From Spirochaetaceae bacterium (lineage in GTDB: Bacteria > Spirochaetota > Spirochaetia > SZUA-6 > Bin103): 8,593 bases of DNA. Below, one piece after another: positions 1-6,580 of this stretch (positions within the stretch are counted from its first letter, which is position 1; each line of letters opens with the position of its first letter). Position numbers and translations under genes: made by a program. The notes under the pieces are model-generated. The model had not been told where the DNA came from, did not search any database, and saw nothing but the letters and a program-made list of their open reading frames with translations. The stretch covers positions 1-8,593 of the forward strand of contig JAPOQV010000456.1 of NCBI GenBank assembly GCA_026710565.1. The letters are read 5' to 3'.

Positions 1-564
1 AGCGAGGGCTGCGAGCAGGTGCCCGCGATGGCGGCCGAAGTCACGGAGTTCGACGATCCGCCGGAGGTCGTGCTCCACGCGGGCCGACGCGGCTGGGTGT
101 CGGCGGACGGAGGTGTCGATTGGGACGCTCGGGATGCGGCGGATGGCGGAAGCAACGGCGCAGCCCGCAACGGTGAAGCGCTTCCCGAACCGCCGGTGTC
201 CGGCGCGCCCGTGGTCGCGCTGACCCTGACCTCCCACGATCGCACAGGTCTGGGCGTCACTCGCCTGTACGCGGCGGCCTGGACGACCGGCGCCGGCGTG
301 GTGCTGGGCACGGCCGGCGCCGACGGGCAGTGGCGGCAGCCGGTGGTGGCGGTCGCCGGCGGCAGCGGACCGTGCGCCCTGACGGCGACCGCGGACGGCG
401 TGCTGTTGGCTTGTGTCGACGGAAGCTCCATCCGCTGCCTGCGCCGTCCGCTTGATGCCGTCATCGGCGGAGAGCATGGCAAGGCCGCGGACGGCGCATG
501 GCACCATGACAGCGCCGACCTGATCGACGCCCTCAAGGAGCGTCAGCCGGCGACCGTCCCGTGA
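1..564 (+). CDS. C-terminal part of an Asp-box (BNR/sialidase-like) beta-propeller protein, 5'-truncated by the window edge
   Basis: The frame is open from the first base, so the 187 visible residues are probably the end of a longer protein; the GTG at 19 and ATG at 28 are in-frame candidates without a clear ribosome binding site. Residues encoded around 95-125 read G-W-V-S-A-D-G-G-V-D-W, which fits the Asp-box pattern S-x-D-x-G-x-x-W of BNR/sialidase-type propellers. The rest is Gly/Ala/Val-rich with alternating short hydrophobic strands, consistent with propeller blades. Known members include sialidases, Ycf48-like proteins and many uncharacterised glycan-associated proteins, so no enzyme activity can be assigned from this fragment. 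Its TGA (562-564) overlaps the GTG start of the sulfatase at 561, which implies one transcript and translational coupling. That makes a role in handling the same sulfated substrate plausible, as an inference. Other beta-propeller families remain possible because only one Asp-box is clear. Confidence 0.6.
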   Translation, partial: SEGCEQVPAMAAEVTEFDDPPEVVLHAGRRGWVSADGGVDWDARDAADGGSNGAARNGEALPEPPVSGAPVVALTLTSHDRTGLGVTRLYAAAWTTGAGVVLGTAGADGQWRQPVVAVAGGSGPCALTATADGVLLACVDGSSIRCLRRPLDAVIGGEHGKAADGAWHHDSADLIDALKERQPATVP

Positions 565-2054
565 CCGGCCGTCCCAGGGCGGCGCGGCCCAACGTCCTGT
601 TCCTCATCGCGCACGACATCTCGCTGCGCTTCGGCTGCTACGGCGACCCGCGCGCCGTGACCCCGCACCTCGACGCGCTCGCCGCCGGTGGCACGCTGTT
701 CGAGAACGCCTTCTGCCAGTTCCCGCTGTGCGCGCCGGCGCGCACCTGTCTCATGACCGGCTGCCGGCCCGACACCGTGCAGCGCCACGAGAACGACGGC
801 ACGGAATTCTACGCCGGCATGCGCCGCCGGCTGCCCTGGATCCGCACCATCCCGGAGCTGCTGCGCGCCGGCGGTTACCGCACCGTGAGCCTGCACAAGG
901 TCATGCACGAGTACGACGCCGATCCGCCGAGTTGGAGCGAACCGCAGTGGCATGCAACCTCCGGCGAGGCCCCGGCGTGGTGTCCGGACGACTTCGACTG
1001 CCGCGAACGGGCGCGGCGCTACCACTCGCCTGCGAATCGCGCCCTGATGGAGGAACGCTTCCGCACGCTGCTGGCCGCCGAGCCGGATGCCGCCACCCAG
1101 TTCAAGCGCTGGCGCGGCGGCCCGGTCGAGCGCGCGCTGGTGGCCGACGACGCCTACTACGCGGGCGAGGCCACCGCCGAAGCGATCCGGGTGCTGCGCG
1201 CCCACGCCGCGGATCAGGAGGCCGCGCCCCTGTTCCTGGGCGTCGGATTCTGCAATACCCACCTGCCGTGGCTGGCGCCGGAGCGCTACTGGCGGCTGCA
1301 CGACGGCACCGACTTCGGCGCCGAAGCGGGATACGACACGCCGCGGCCCGCGCCGCTCGCGGCCGAGCTGGCGGTGGCGGGCAACGAGCCGTTCCAGTAC
1401 TACGAGCAGACCGACCATCTGCCGGGCGCCCGCGCGGCCTGGCAGCCGACGACGGGCCAGGCCGAAGAGCTGCGCCGCGGCCACTACGCCGCCGTCAGTT
1501 ACGTCGACGCCCAGATCGGCCGCATCCTGGCCGCCCTCGAAGAGACCGGGATGGCGCAGAACACGGTGGTCGCCTTCACCACCGACCACGGCTTCGCCCT
1601 CGGCGAGCACCGCCACTGGGGCAAGGGAGTGACGTGGGAACCGGACCTGCGCGTCCCGCTGCTGCTGCGCGTTCCGGGCAGCACGGCCGGCCAACGGGTC
1701 ACGGGCCTGACCGAGCACGTCGACCTGATGCCCACCCTGCTGCAGCTTGCCGCCGTCCCGGTCCCCGACTGGGCCGAAGGAAGCAGCCTGCTGCCGCTGT
1801 TGGACGACCCATCGGCGCCGGGCAAGCCGGCGGTGTTCTCACAGGCGCGCCGCGGCCCGCTGACGGCCTACTCCACGCGCACCGCCGACCACCGCTACAC
1901 CCGCGTTCTCGACGCGTCCGGCCACGTGCAGGCCGAGGAGCTCTACGACCACGGCACCGACCCCGAGGAAACCATCAACCTCGTGCCGTATGCGGCTCCC
2001 TCGTTCCTCGCCCGGCTCCGTTCCCTCGCCCTCCGCGCCAACCGCTGCTGGTGA
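561..2054 (+). CDS. Sulfatase, iduronate-2-sulfatase-like
   Basis: This 497-residue protein is a sulfatase of the alkaline-phosphatase superfamily, hydrolysing sulfate esters with a formylglycine residue. The modification site is C57-A-P-A-R61, followed by T66-G67. Further conserved blocks are LHKVMH (111-116) followed by SWSEP (124-128), which parallels the GKVFH...SWS segment of iduronate-2-sulfatase; H234 in NTHLPW; and TDHGFALGEH (341-350) with K355. The length is usual for this subgroup. The first metal-binding Asp of the common D-D pair is His (H18-D19), and the usual GK is HK, variants that occur in some bacterial sulfatases. There is no signal peptide: the domain begins about 10 residues in, so a cytoplasmic enzyme acting on imported sulfated sugars is inferred. 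The GTG start overlaps the upstream stop codon as GTGA, which supports this start and operon expression. No sulfatase-maturating enzyme is encoded in the window. The exact substrate cannot be told from sequence. Confidence 0.93.
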   Translation: MTGRPRAARPNVLFLIAHDISLRFGCYGDPRAVTPHLDALAAGGTLFENAFCQFPLCAPARTCLMTGCRPDTVQRHENDGTEFYAGMRRRLPWIRTIPELLRAGGYRTVSLHKVMHEYDADPPSWSEPQWHATSGEAPAWCPDDFDCRERARRYHSPANRALMEERFRTLLAAEPDAATQFKRWRGGPVERALVADDAYYAGEATAEAIRVLRAHAADQEAAPLFLGVGFCNTHLPWLAPERYWRLHDGTDFGAEAGYDTPRPAPLAAELAVAGNEPFQYYEQTDHLPGARAAWQPTTGQAEELRRGHYAAVSYVDAQIGRILAALEETGMAQNTVVAFTTDHGFALGEHRHWGKGVTWEPDLRVPLLLRVPGSTAGQRVTGLTEHVDLMPTLLQLAAVPVPDWAEGSSLLPLLDDPSAPGKPAVFSQARRGPLTAYSTRTADHRYTRVLDASGHVQAEELYDHGTDPEETINLVPYAAPSFLARLRSLALRANRCW

Positions 2055-2087
2055 GCCGACGGGCTATCGCGCTCGGCCTTGGGCTGC

Positions 2088-2093
2088 TACGCT
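2088..2093 (+). promoter_or_regulatory. Candidate -10 hexamer (TACGCT) for a leaderless DUF433 antitoxin mRNA
   Basis: TACGCT fits the TANNNT pattern and ends six bases before the ATG at 2100, which would place the transcription start at or next to the start codon. No Shine-Dalgarno sequence precedes this ATG and no good -35 box is visible. The same geometry occurs in front of the exonuclease-like gene at 5588, which strengthens both calls. Confidence 0.45.
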
Positions 2094-2099
2094 GACGCC

Positions 2100-2327
2100 A
2101 TGGGCTATCGAGAGGTCCTCACCATCGAGCCGGGCAAGCGCGGGGGCAAGCCCTGCATCCGCGGGCTTCGCATCACCGTCTACGATGTACTCGAATACCT
2201 CGCATCAGGCATGTCCGAGGATCAGATATTGTCCGACTTCCCAGACCTCCGATCGGACGATATCAGGGCCTGTCTTTCGTTCGCGGCTGATCGGGAGCGC
2301 CGGTTCGTTTCGGTGCCAGCGGATTGA
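2100..2327 (+). CDS. DUF433 family antitoxin (VapB45-like)
   Basis: The 75-residue protein matches the DUF433 pattern: GGKPCIRGLRITVYDVLEYL (15-34) followed by the helix containing G-M-S-E-D-Q-I-L-S-D-F-P-D-L (37-50) and a C-terminal helix starting D-I-R-A-C-L. The family has a winged/helix-turn-helix-like fold and commonly precedes a PIN-like DUF5615 toxin; it is thought to neutralise the toxin and repress the operon. The ATG at 2100 is preferred over the in-frame TTG at 2079 because the family consensus begins near the ATG and a TANNNT hexamer lies just upstream. Its TGA overlaps the toxin start as TTGA (2324-2327). Base composition of this gene and the next is visibly less GC-rich than the sulfatase and oxidoreductase genes on either side, which suggests separate acquisition. 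Confidence 0.9.
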   Translation: MGYREVLTIEPGKRGGKPCIRGLRITVYDVLEYLASGMSEDQILSDFPDLRSDDIRACLSFAADRERRFVSVPAD

Positions 2328-2656
2328 AGTTGTTCTTCGACCACAATCTGTCGCCGAGATTAGTCCGGAACCTGACAAGCTTTTTTCCGGGATCCATCCA
2401 TGTCCGGGACGTCGACTTGCAAAGCGCTGACGACTTCGTCGTGTGGACGTATGCCCGCGACAATGGGTTCGCCATAGTCTCCAAGGACTCGGACTTCCAT
2501 CAGTTGAGTTTCCTGCACGGGCATCCGCCAAAGGTGGTATGGATTCGGCGCGGGAACTGCTCCACTGACGAAATCGAGTCGATACTCCGCCGGTACTCGA
2601 TCGACCTGTCTGAATTCGATGCGGATCCATCCGCATCCTATTTGGCGCTCACATAG
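2324..2656 (+). CDS. DUF5615 PIN-like toxin (VapC45/Mut7-C-like)
   Basis: This 110-residue protein begins M-K-L-F-F-D-H-N-L-S-P-R-L, the typical DUF5615 start, with the first acidic residue D6. Other candidate acidic active-site residues are D36/D37 (before F-V-V-W) and D55/D57 in S-K-D-S-D-F, in the order seen in PIN-like ribonucleases. Family knowledge: these are the toxin partners of DUF433 proteins and are presumed RNases. The gene uses a TTG start overlapping the antitoxin stop by four bases, so translation is expected to depend on reinitiation after the antitoxin. This would keep toxin output low. A perfect 9-bp-arm palindrome lies in the 3' end of the gene (2618-2637). The TAG stop is ten bases before the ATG of the oxidoreductase, so read-through transcription into that gene is possible. 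Confidence 0.88.
   Translation: MKLFFDHNLSPRLVRNLTSFFPGSIHVRDVDLQSADDFVVWTYARDNGFAIVSKDSDFHQLSFLHGHPPKVVWIRRGNCSTDEIESILRRYSIDLSEFDADPSASYLALT
2618..2637. repeat. Perfect 20-bp palindrome (9-bp arms, CC centre)
   Basis: GATGCGGAT and ATCCGCATC are exact reverse complements separated by two bases. The palindrome lies inside the last codons of the DUF5615 toxin and about 30 bases before the oxidoreductase start at 2667. It could be an operator, or an mRNA hairpin damping read-through between the two genes. There is no proper T tract after it, so a standard intrinsic terminator is unlikely. Confidence 0.6.
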
Positions 2657-2666
2657 TGACAGCCAT

Positions 2667-3986
2667 ATGACGGTGAGCAGCGAACGGGTGAGCTGGAGCC
2701 GCAGCGTTCCGGTGCGCTACCAGGCGGACGTAGCCGTGATCGGCGGCGGCATCGCGGGGGTGAGCGCCGCCGCGGCCGCCGCACGCAGCGGCGCGTCGGT
2801 GGTGCTGGTCGAACGCTTCGGCGTGACCGGCGGCAACATGACGGTCGGCGGCGTGGCCAACTTCTGTGGCGAGACCGCCGGTCAGGGCGAGGTGTTCGAC
2901 GAGATCCTGCGCCACCTGGAGCGCTTCGACGCCATCGTGCCCTACGAGCCGTTCGCCTACGGGGGATGCCAGTCGCGGGTCCTGGATCACGAGATCCTTG
3001 CCGTGATCCTGCAGGAGGTGCTGCTGGAACGCGGGGTCAAGCTGCTGCTGCACACCCGCTTCGTCGACGTGATCGAGCGCGACGGGCGGCTGGCGGAAGC
3101 GATCGTCGCCGGCCCCTCGGGACCGGAGGCGCTGCGCGCCAACCACTTCATCGACTGTACCGGCGACGGGCTGGTGGCCAAGGCCGCCGGTTACGCGGTC
3201 GAGAAGGGGCGCGCCGAGGACCATCTCCAGCTCCCGATGAGCCTGATGTTCTTCGTGCGCGAGATGGGCGAGCCGGTCGCCGACCAGCTCCCCGACGGCT
3301 GGTTCGAGCCGATCCGGGAGCGCGACGACCTGCCGATGACCAGCCCCAACTGGCCCAACGGTCCGCGCGGCCGGGCGATCAAGGTCAAGGTGCCGATGTT
3401 CGACTCCACGGACACCGAGAGCATGACCGCCGCCGAGATCGCGGCGCGCCGGCGGATGCTGGAGGTGCTGTCCTACTTCCAGGGGGTCGAGCGCAAGGAC
3501 TGGCGCTTCGACCACTGCTCGCCGATCATCGGCATCCGCGAGGGGTACCGGATCGTCGGCCGCTACCAGTTGCGCGTGGACGATCTGCGCGCGGGGCGCG
3601 AGTTCGACGACGCGGTGGCGCGCGGCGTGTTCTACCTGGACGGCCACAAGCCGGACGACGACAAGCGCACCTACACCCTCCCCAAGGACGAGCTGTACGT
3701 GCCGCCCTACCAGATCCCGTTCCGCTGCCTGGTCCCGCGCGACGGCCGCAACCTGCTGATGGCCGGCCGCTGCATGTCGGCGGACCAGCTCGCCCTGTCC
3801 TCGGCGCGCGTCACCACCACTTGCTCGATGATGGGCCAGGCGGCCGGCATCGCCGCGGCGATGGCCGCCTCGCGCGGCGCCGGCGCCGCCGACCTCGATC
3901 CCCTGGAGGTACGGCGTGAGGTCGAGCGTCGCGGCGCCCACCTGGCCGTCGACGAGCCGCCGCCGGCGCCGGTGCGCACGGGCTGA
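2667..3986 (+). CDS. FAD-dependent oxidoreductase (FAD_oxidored/PF12831-like)
   Basis: The 439-residue protein opens with a Rossmann dinucleotide-binding motif, D-V-A-V-I-G-G-G-I-A-G (21-31), followed by the acidic end of the second strand at V-E (48-49) and G-G-N-M (55-58). A second FAD-contact motif C-T-G-D-G is at 164-168. The C-terminal signature runs from N362-L-L-M-A-G-R through S-A-R-V (379-382) to G-Q-A-A-G (390-394), characteristic of this family. Members oxidise unidentified substrates, and many lie in sugar catabolism loci together with sulfatases; the substrate here is unknown. The ATG at 2667 was chosen because the extra residues from an upstream in-frame codon at 2619 are encoded inside the toxin gene and are not family-like. 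There is no signal peptide or membrane segment, so it is cytoplasmic. It converges on the minus-strand sulfatase 24 bases downstream. A shared glycan-processing role is inferred from this context. Confidence 0.9.
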   Translation: MTVSSERVSWSRSVPVRYQADVAVIGGGIAGVSAAAAAARSGASVVLVERFGVTGGNMTVGGVANFCGETAGQGEVFDEILRHLERFDAIVPYEPFAYGGCQSRVLDHEILAVILQEVLLERGVKLLLHTRFVDVIERDGRLAEAIVAGPSGPEALRANHFIDCTGDGLVAKAAGYAVEKGRAEDHLQLPMSLMFFVREMGEPVADQLPDGWFEPIRERDDLPMTSPNWPNGPRGRAIKVKVPMFDSTDTESMTAAEIAARRRMLEVLSYFQGVERKDWRFDHCSPIIGIREGYRIVGRYQLRVDDLRAGREFDDAVARGVFYLDGHKPDDDKRTYTLPKDELYVPPYQIPFRCLVPRDGRNLLMAGRCMSADQLALSSARVTTTCSMMGQAAGIAAAMAASRGAGAADLDPLEVRREVERRGAHLAVDEPPPAPVRTG

Positions 3987-4010
3987 CCTGCCCCGCGGAA
4001 GGCAAGCCGG

Positions 4011-5486
4011 TCAGCCGGCCAGGTTCCTCCCTGCCGGCCAGCTCGTGCCGCCGCGGCCGGCCACGTGCCGCATCTCGCTGGCCACCAGGGTCGCGTGCAG
4101 CCGCGCGATCAGGCTGTCGCGGCGCGTGGCGTGGCCCCGGTCGTTCCAGAGGTTGGTGGTCTCGGTCGGATCGGCTGCCATGTCGTACAGCTCGCCCTCC
4201 GGCGCGCGGCGCGCCACGGGATCGTGGAACAGCGCCAGCTTGTAGCGGCCGTCGTGGAACATGGTGCCGTAGATCGGCGGGTCCCAGTAGCCGCGGTTGC
4301 CGTAGCCGGAGTTGCGGTACATCGTGAGCGCATGGTCGCGGGGCGCCGCCACCTCGCCGCGTGCCAGCGTCGCCAGGTCCTGCGATTCGGGCATCAGTGC
4401 GGCGGTCTCGGCAGCCGGCAGCCCGGCGGCGTGCAGCACGGTGGCGGCCAGGTCGTGCGGCTGCACCAGCTCGCTCACCCGCGCGCCGGCCCGCTCCCCC
4501 TCCGGCAGGCGCAGGATCATCGGCACCCGCGTGCACGGGTCGTAGAAGTAGGCGCCCTTGGTCATGAGCTCGTAGTCCCCGATCATGTCGCCGTGGTCGG
4601 ACACGAACAGCACCAGGGTGTTGCCCGAGAGAGCGCGCCGCTCCAGTTCGGCGAGGATGCGCCCCACCTGCCGGTCGAGGAAGGCGATCGATGCGAAGTA
4701 GCCGTGCCGCACGTCGGCCAGATCGCGACCGCCCGAGTGCCTGCCGTGGCGTCGGATCACCTCCCGCTCCCGCTCCACCGCGCTCGGCACCGGCTCCTGC
4801 GCCGTGGTCAGCGGGCGCACCGCATCAATGGCGGAGCGGTCCACCAGGTCGCCCGCCTCGGGAGGATGGTCGAAGTAGGGGGAGTGCGGGTCGAAGAGGC
4901 TCACGTTGAGAAAGAAGGGGCGCGCCGGATCGCGCTCGGCGAGGAAGGCCAGGGCGCGCTCGGCGGCCCAGGTGCTGAAGTGCGCCTCCGCCGGATGGTG
5001 GTCCTGCGGCCCTGAGTCGAGGCGGTGCAGAAACTCCGGATGGTGCTCGCGCAGCCACGCGGCGTAGGCGTTGAACGGGGAGCCGAGATGGAGCCGCGGA
5101 TCGTTGCACCACTCGTAGCGCTCGAAGCCGTCGTTCGGGTGGCGGCGCGCTTCCTCCACCGCGTGCCCGGAGACGTGCAGCTTGCCCACCAGCGCGGTCG
5201 GGTAGCCGAGGCGCGCCACGTGCGCCGGCAGCAGCACCTGGTCGTCGGGCAGCGTGTCGTACAGCCGGTACACGCCGTGTCCGGGCAGCGGCCTGCCGGT
5301 CAGCATGCAGGCGCGGCTCGGCGTGCAGATGGTAGCGTTCACGTAGCAGCGCTCGAACGTCACCCCGCCGGCCGCCAGCGAATCCAGGGCCGGCGTGGGG
5401 ATGGCACGGCAGCCGTAGGTTCCGAGCGTGTCCCAGCGCTGCTGGTCGCTCATGATGAGCAGGATGTTGGGGCGTTTCGGATCCAC
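4011..5486 (-). CDS. Sulfatase (arylsulfatase/choline-sulfatase-like)
   Basis: The 491-residue sulfatase has the formylglycine motif C54-T-P-S-R58 followed by T63-G64. The N-terminal metal site is S-D-Q-Q-R-W-D-T (13-20); G101-K102 and H104 follow, then F-D-P-H201, and S-D-H-G-D (296-300) with K310. The SDQQR type of N-terminus and SDHGDMIG block place it nearer to the choline-sulfatase/bacterial arylsulfatase branch than sulfatase 1, so the two enzymes probably remove different sulfate groups. The substrate cannot be fixed from sequence. The C-terminus has the common E-L-Y-D...D-P-T-E-T-T-N-L subdomain. No signal peptide is present, so it should act in the cytoplasm. Translation starts at GTG (5486-5484) with no strong Shine-Dalgarno; the conserved P-N-I-L-L-I-M-S-D strand begins six residues later. 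A TTGACA box lies upstream. It is transcribed towards the oxidoreductase. Confidence 0.93.
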   Translation of the reverse strand: MDPKRPNILLIMSDQQRWDTLGTYGCRAIPTPALDSLAAGGVTFERCYVNATICTPSRACMLTGRPLPGHGVYRLYDTLPDDQVLLPAHVARLGYPTALVGKLHVSGHAVEEARRHPNDGFERYEWCNDPRLHLGSPFNAYAAWLREHHPEFLHRLDSGPQDHHPAEAHFSTWAAERALAFLAERDPARPFFLNVSLFDPHSPYFDHPPEAGDLVDRSAIDAVRPLTTAQEPVPSAVEREREVIRRHGRHSGGRDLADVRHGYFASIAFLDRQVGRILAELERRALSGNTLVLFVSDHGDMIGDYELMTKGAYFYDPCTRVPMILRLPEGERAGARVSELVQPHDLAATVLHAAGLPAAETAALMPESQDLATLARGEVAAPRDHALTMYRNSGYGNRGYWDPPIYGTMFHDGRYKLALFHDPVARRAPEGELYDMAADPTETTNLWNDRGHATRRDSLIARLHATLVASEMRHVAGRGGTSWPAGRNLAG

Positions 5487-5494
5487 GCACCGCG

Positions 5495-5523
5495 AGCCTG
5501 TCGCGCGCCCCTGCGGGTGTCAA
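5495..5523 (-). promoter_or_regulatory. Candidate sigma70-type promoter of the minus-strand sulfatase
   Basis: Read on the minus strand, a perfect TTGACA (5523-5518) is followed after exactly 17 bases by CAGGCT (5500-5495), which keeps the key A at position 2 and T at position 6 of a -10 box. The GTG start is eight bases downstream, so the transcript would have almost no leader. The -10 match is weak, hence moderate confidence. Confidence 0.4.
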
Positions 5524-5575
5524 TCGATCCCGTCAGCCGTCCGGGAGCGCGCCCCCCGACGTGTAGGCGACGCGC

Positions 5576-5581
5576 TAAACT
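5576..5581 (+). promoter_or_regulatory. Candidate -10 hexamer (TAAACT) for a leaderless exonuclease-like mRNA
   Basis: TAAACT ends six bases before the GTG start at 5588, the same spacing as TACGCT before the DUF433 ATG. No Shine-Dalgarno is visible in front of the GTG. A matching -35 box was not found at 17 bases. It lies in the roughly 100-base divergent region shared with the minus-strand sulfatase. Confidence 0.45.
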
Positions 5582-5587
5582 GCGCCG

Positions 5588-6358
5588 GTGAGAATCGCGA
5601 CGTGGAACGTCAACGGGGTTCGGGCCAGGCTGCAATATATCCTGCGCTGGTTGGCCGCACGCAAGCCGGACCTGGTCGGCCTGCAGAAGATCAGGGTGCC
5701 CGACGGGGAGTTTCCGACTCGGGAATTCGGATCCGCGGGCTATCACGCGACCGCCTACTGCCACAAGGGCGAATACGGTGTCGGTATTCTGAGCCGTAGG
5801 AAGCCGACGGTCGTCCGGAAAGGTCTCCCGGGCCAGGACGATCTCGGCGCACGACTGCTGACGGTCGCGGTAGACGGCCTTGAGTTGTCGTCGGTCTATG
5901 CACCGTACGGCGACGTTGAGGGTCGCGCGCGCAAACTCGCATGGCTCAAGAGCCTGCGGGAGCACCTCGCCGCGACGCCCCCGGGGTCAGCCCGGCGCGT
6001 CCTCTGCGGCGACTTCAACGTCGTACCGGAGGATCGCGACACCTCGACCGGCGCGCGGAACCCAAACGCGCTGAACTTCACCGACGAGGAACGGTCCGAA
6101 TTATCGGCATTGCTGGATGCCGGTTTCGTGGACCTCTATGCTCACCTGCACCCCGATGGCCACGACCGATTCACCTTCTGGAACTATCGCTGGAATCGCG
6201 ACACTTTGAGGTACGGCGTCAGGCTTGACCTCATCCTTGGCACCAGGCGAGTCGTCGATCGGGTTCGCGACGTCCGGGTCGACATGGACTATCGCAAATC
6301 GATCGATGGCCTGCTCCCCTCCGAGTGCGCTCCGGTCATTGCCGATCTGGACGACTGA
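5588..6358 (+). CDS. Exonuclease III family (XthA-like) protein with a degenerate active site
   Basis: The 256-residue protein has the layout and length of exonuclease III/AP endonucleases of the EEP superfamily. It begins M-R-I-A-T-W-N-V-N-G with N7. It keeps Y104 (in S-V-Y-A-P), G-D-F-N (D142, N144) followed by V-P-E-D-R-D, and D214 in the R-L-D block that matches R-I-D-H. However, the metal-binding Glu of the usual L-Q-E-T-K is K34 (L-Q-K-I-R; codon AAG, one change from GAG). The usual P-S-D-H-A-P near the C-terminus is P-S-E-C-A-P, so the catalytic Asp-His pair is E246-C247. P-N-G, W-D-Y-R and I-D-H are also altered, to P-Y-G, W-N-Y-R and L-D-L. The frame is intact, which argues against a fresh pseudogene. 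Nuclease activity is therefore doubtful, and a DNA-binding or altered role is possible. The start is GTG, probably leaderless. Third codon positions are less GC-rich than in the sulfatase genes. Confidence 0.85.
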   Translation: MRIATWNVNGVRARLQYILRWLAARKPDLVGLQKIRVPDGEFPTREFGSAGYHATAYCHKGEYGVGILSRRKPTVVRKGLPGQDDLGARLLTVAVDGLELSSVYAPYGDVEGRARKLAWLKSLREHLAATPPGSARRVLCGDFNVVPEDRDTSTGARNPNALNFTDEERSELSALLDAGFVDLYAHLHPDGHDRFTFWNYRWNRDTLRYGVRLDLILGTRRVVDRVRDVRVDMDYRKSIDGLLPSECAPVIADLDD

Positions 6359-6465
6359 CATCGCCGGCCTCCAAAGCGGCAGACCAGGGGGCAGGGGCTC
6401 ATCCTTCAGGAGTGCGCCGTGAGCCATCCGGCGCGTGCCGATGGCGGTGATGGGCTCGGCAGCGG

Positions 6466-6495
6466 AGCCTTAATGCGAAGCTCCGCATTAAGGCT
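6466..6495 (+). terminator. 12-bp-arm palindrome followed by TTT; possible terminator or mobile-element end
   Basis: AGCCTTAATGCG (6466-6477) and CGCATTAAGGCT (6484-6495) are exact reverse complements around a six-base loop, followed by TTT then AT. For plus-strand transcripts this resembles an intrinsic terminator, about 107 bases after the exonuclease-like stop. The same arms contain two copies of the decamer repeated across the element end, so a recombinase-related role is at least as likely; the two roles could coexist. The 107 bases between (6359-6465) show no gene or clear site. Confidence 0.5.
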
Positions 6496-6580
6496 TTTAT
6501 GCGGAGTCTCGGATAATGCAGAGTCACAGGAGTCAATTCCTTTCAGAGATGGCTGTTGAGGACCGGATCGCTGCGCATTA
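6471..6580. repeat. Array of five TAATGCGGAG-like decamers at the end of the recombinase-trio element
   Basis: Copies on the plus strand are TAATGCGAAG (6471-6480), TTATGCGGAG (6497-6506) and TAATGCAGAG (6514-6523). Copies on the minus strand are TAATGCGGAG (6490-6481) and TAATGCGCAG (6580-6571). The first two abut tail to tail and form the palindrome. Copies three and four are part of an imperfect 17-base direct repeat (12 of 17 identical). The fourth and fifth copies share GGATAATGC in inverted orientation, and the fifth contains the TAA stop of the recombinase gene. Short repeated sites in both orientations next to a recombinase gene are typical of recombinase-binding end sequences; the boundary of the element is inferred to lie at or near 6466. 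Confidence 0.65.

Noticed and set aside
543..1718. Long minus-strand frame of 391 codons opposite sulfatase 1
   Set aside because: It is antisense to a clear sulfatase, rich in Arg/Gly/Ala/Val with no domain signature; long open shadow frames are expected at this GC content. The same applies to the plus-strand shadow frame at 728-2095.
2619..2666. Upstream extension of the FAD oxidoreductase
   Set aside because: The extra 16 residues come from out-of-frame toxin coding sequence including the palindrome and look non-native; the ATG at 2667 gives a normal family N-terminus.
2649..3941. Long minus-strand frame of 430 codons opposite the FAD oxidoreductase
   Set aside because: The opposite strand has an unmistakable FAD-binding protein; this frame is His/Ala/Val/Gly-rich with no motif.
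4006..4019. Small GCCGG-TCAG-CCGGC hairpin between the convergent oxidoreductase and sulfatase 2 genes as a terminator
   Set aside because: Only 5-bp arms and no T tract on either strand; too weak to annotate although a terminator is expected in this 24-base gap.
4065..5015. Plus-strand frame of 316 codons opposite sulfatase 2
   Set aside because: Antisense to conserved sulfatase motifs, with low-complexity composition and no start signal.
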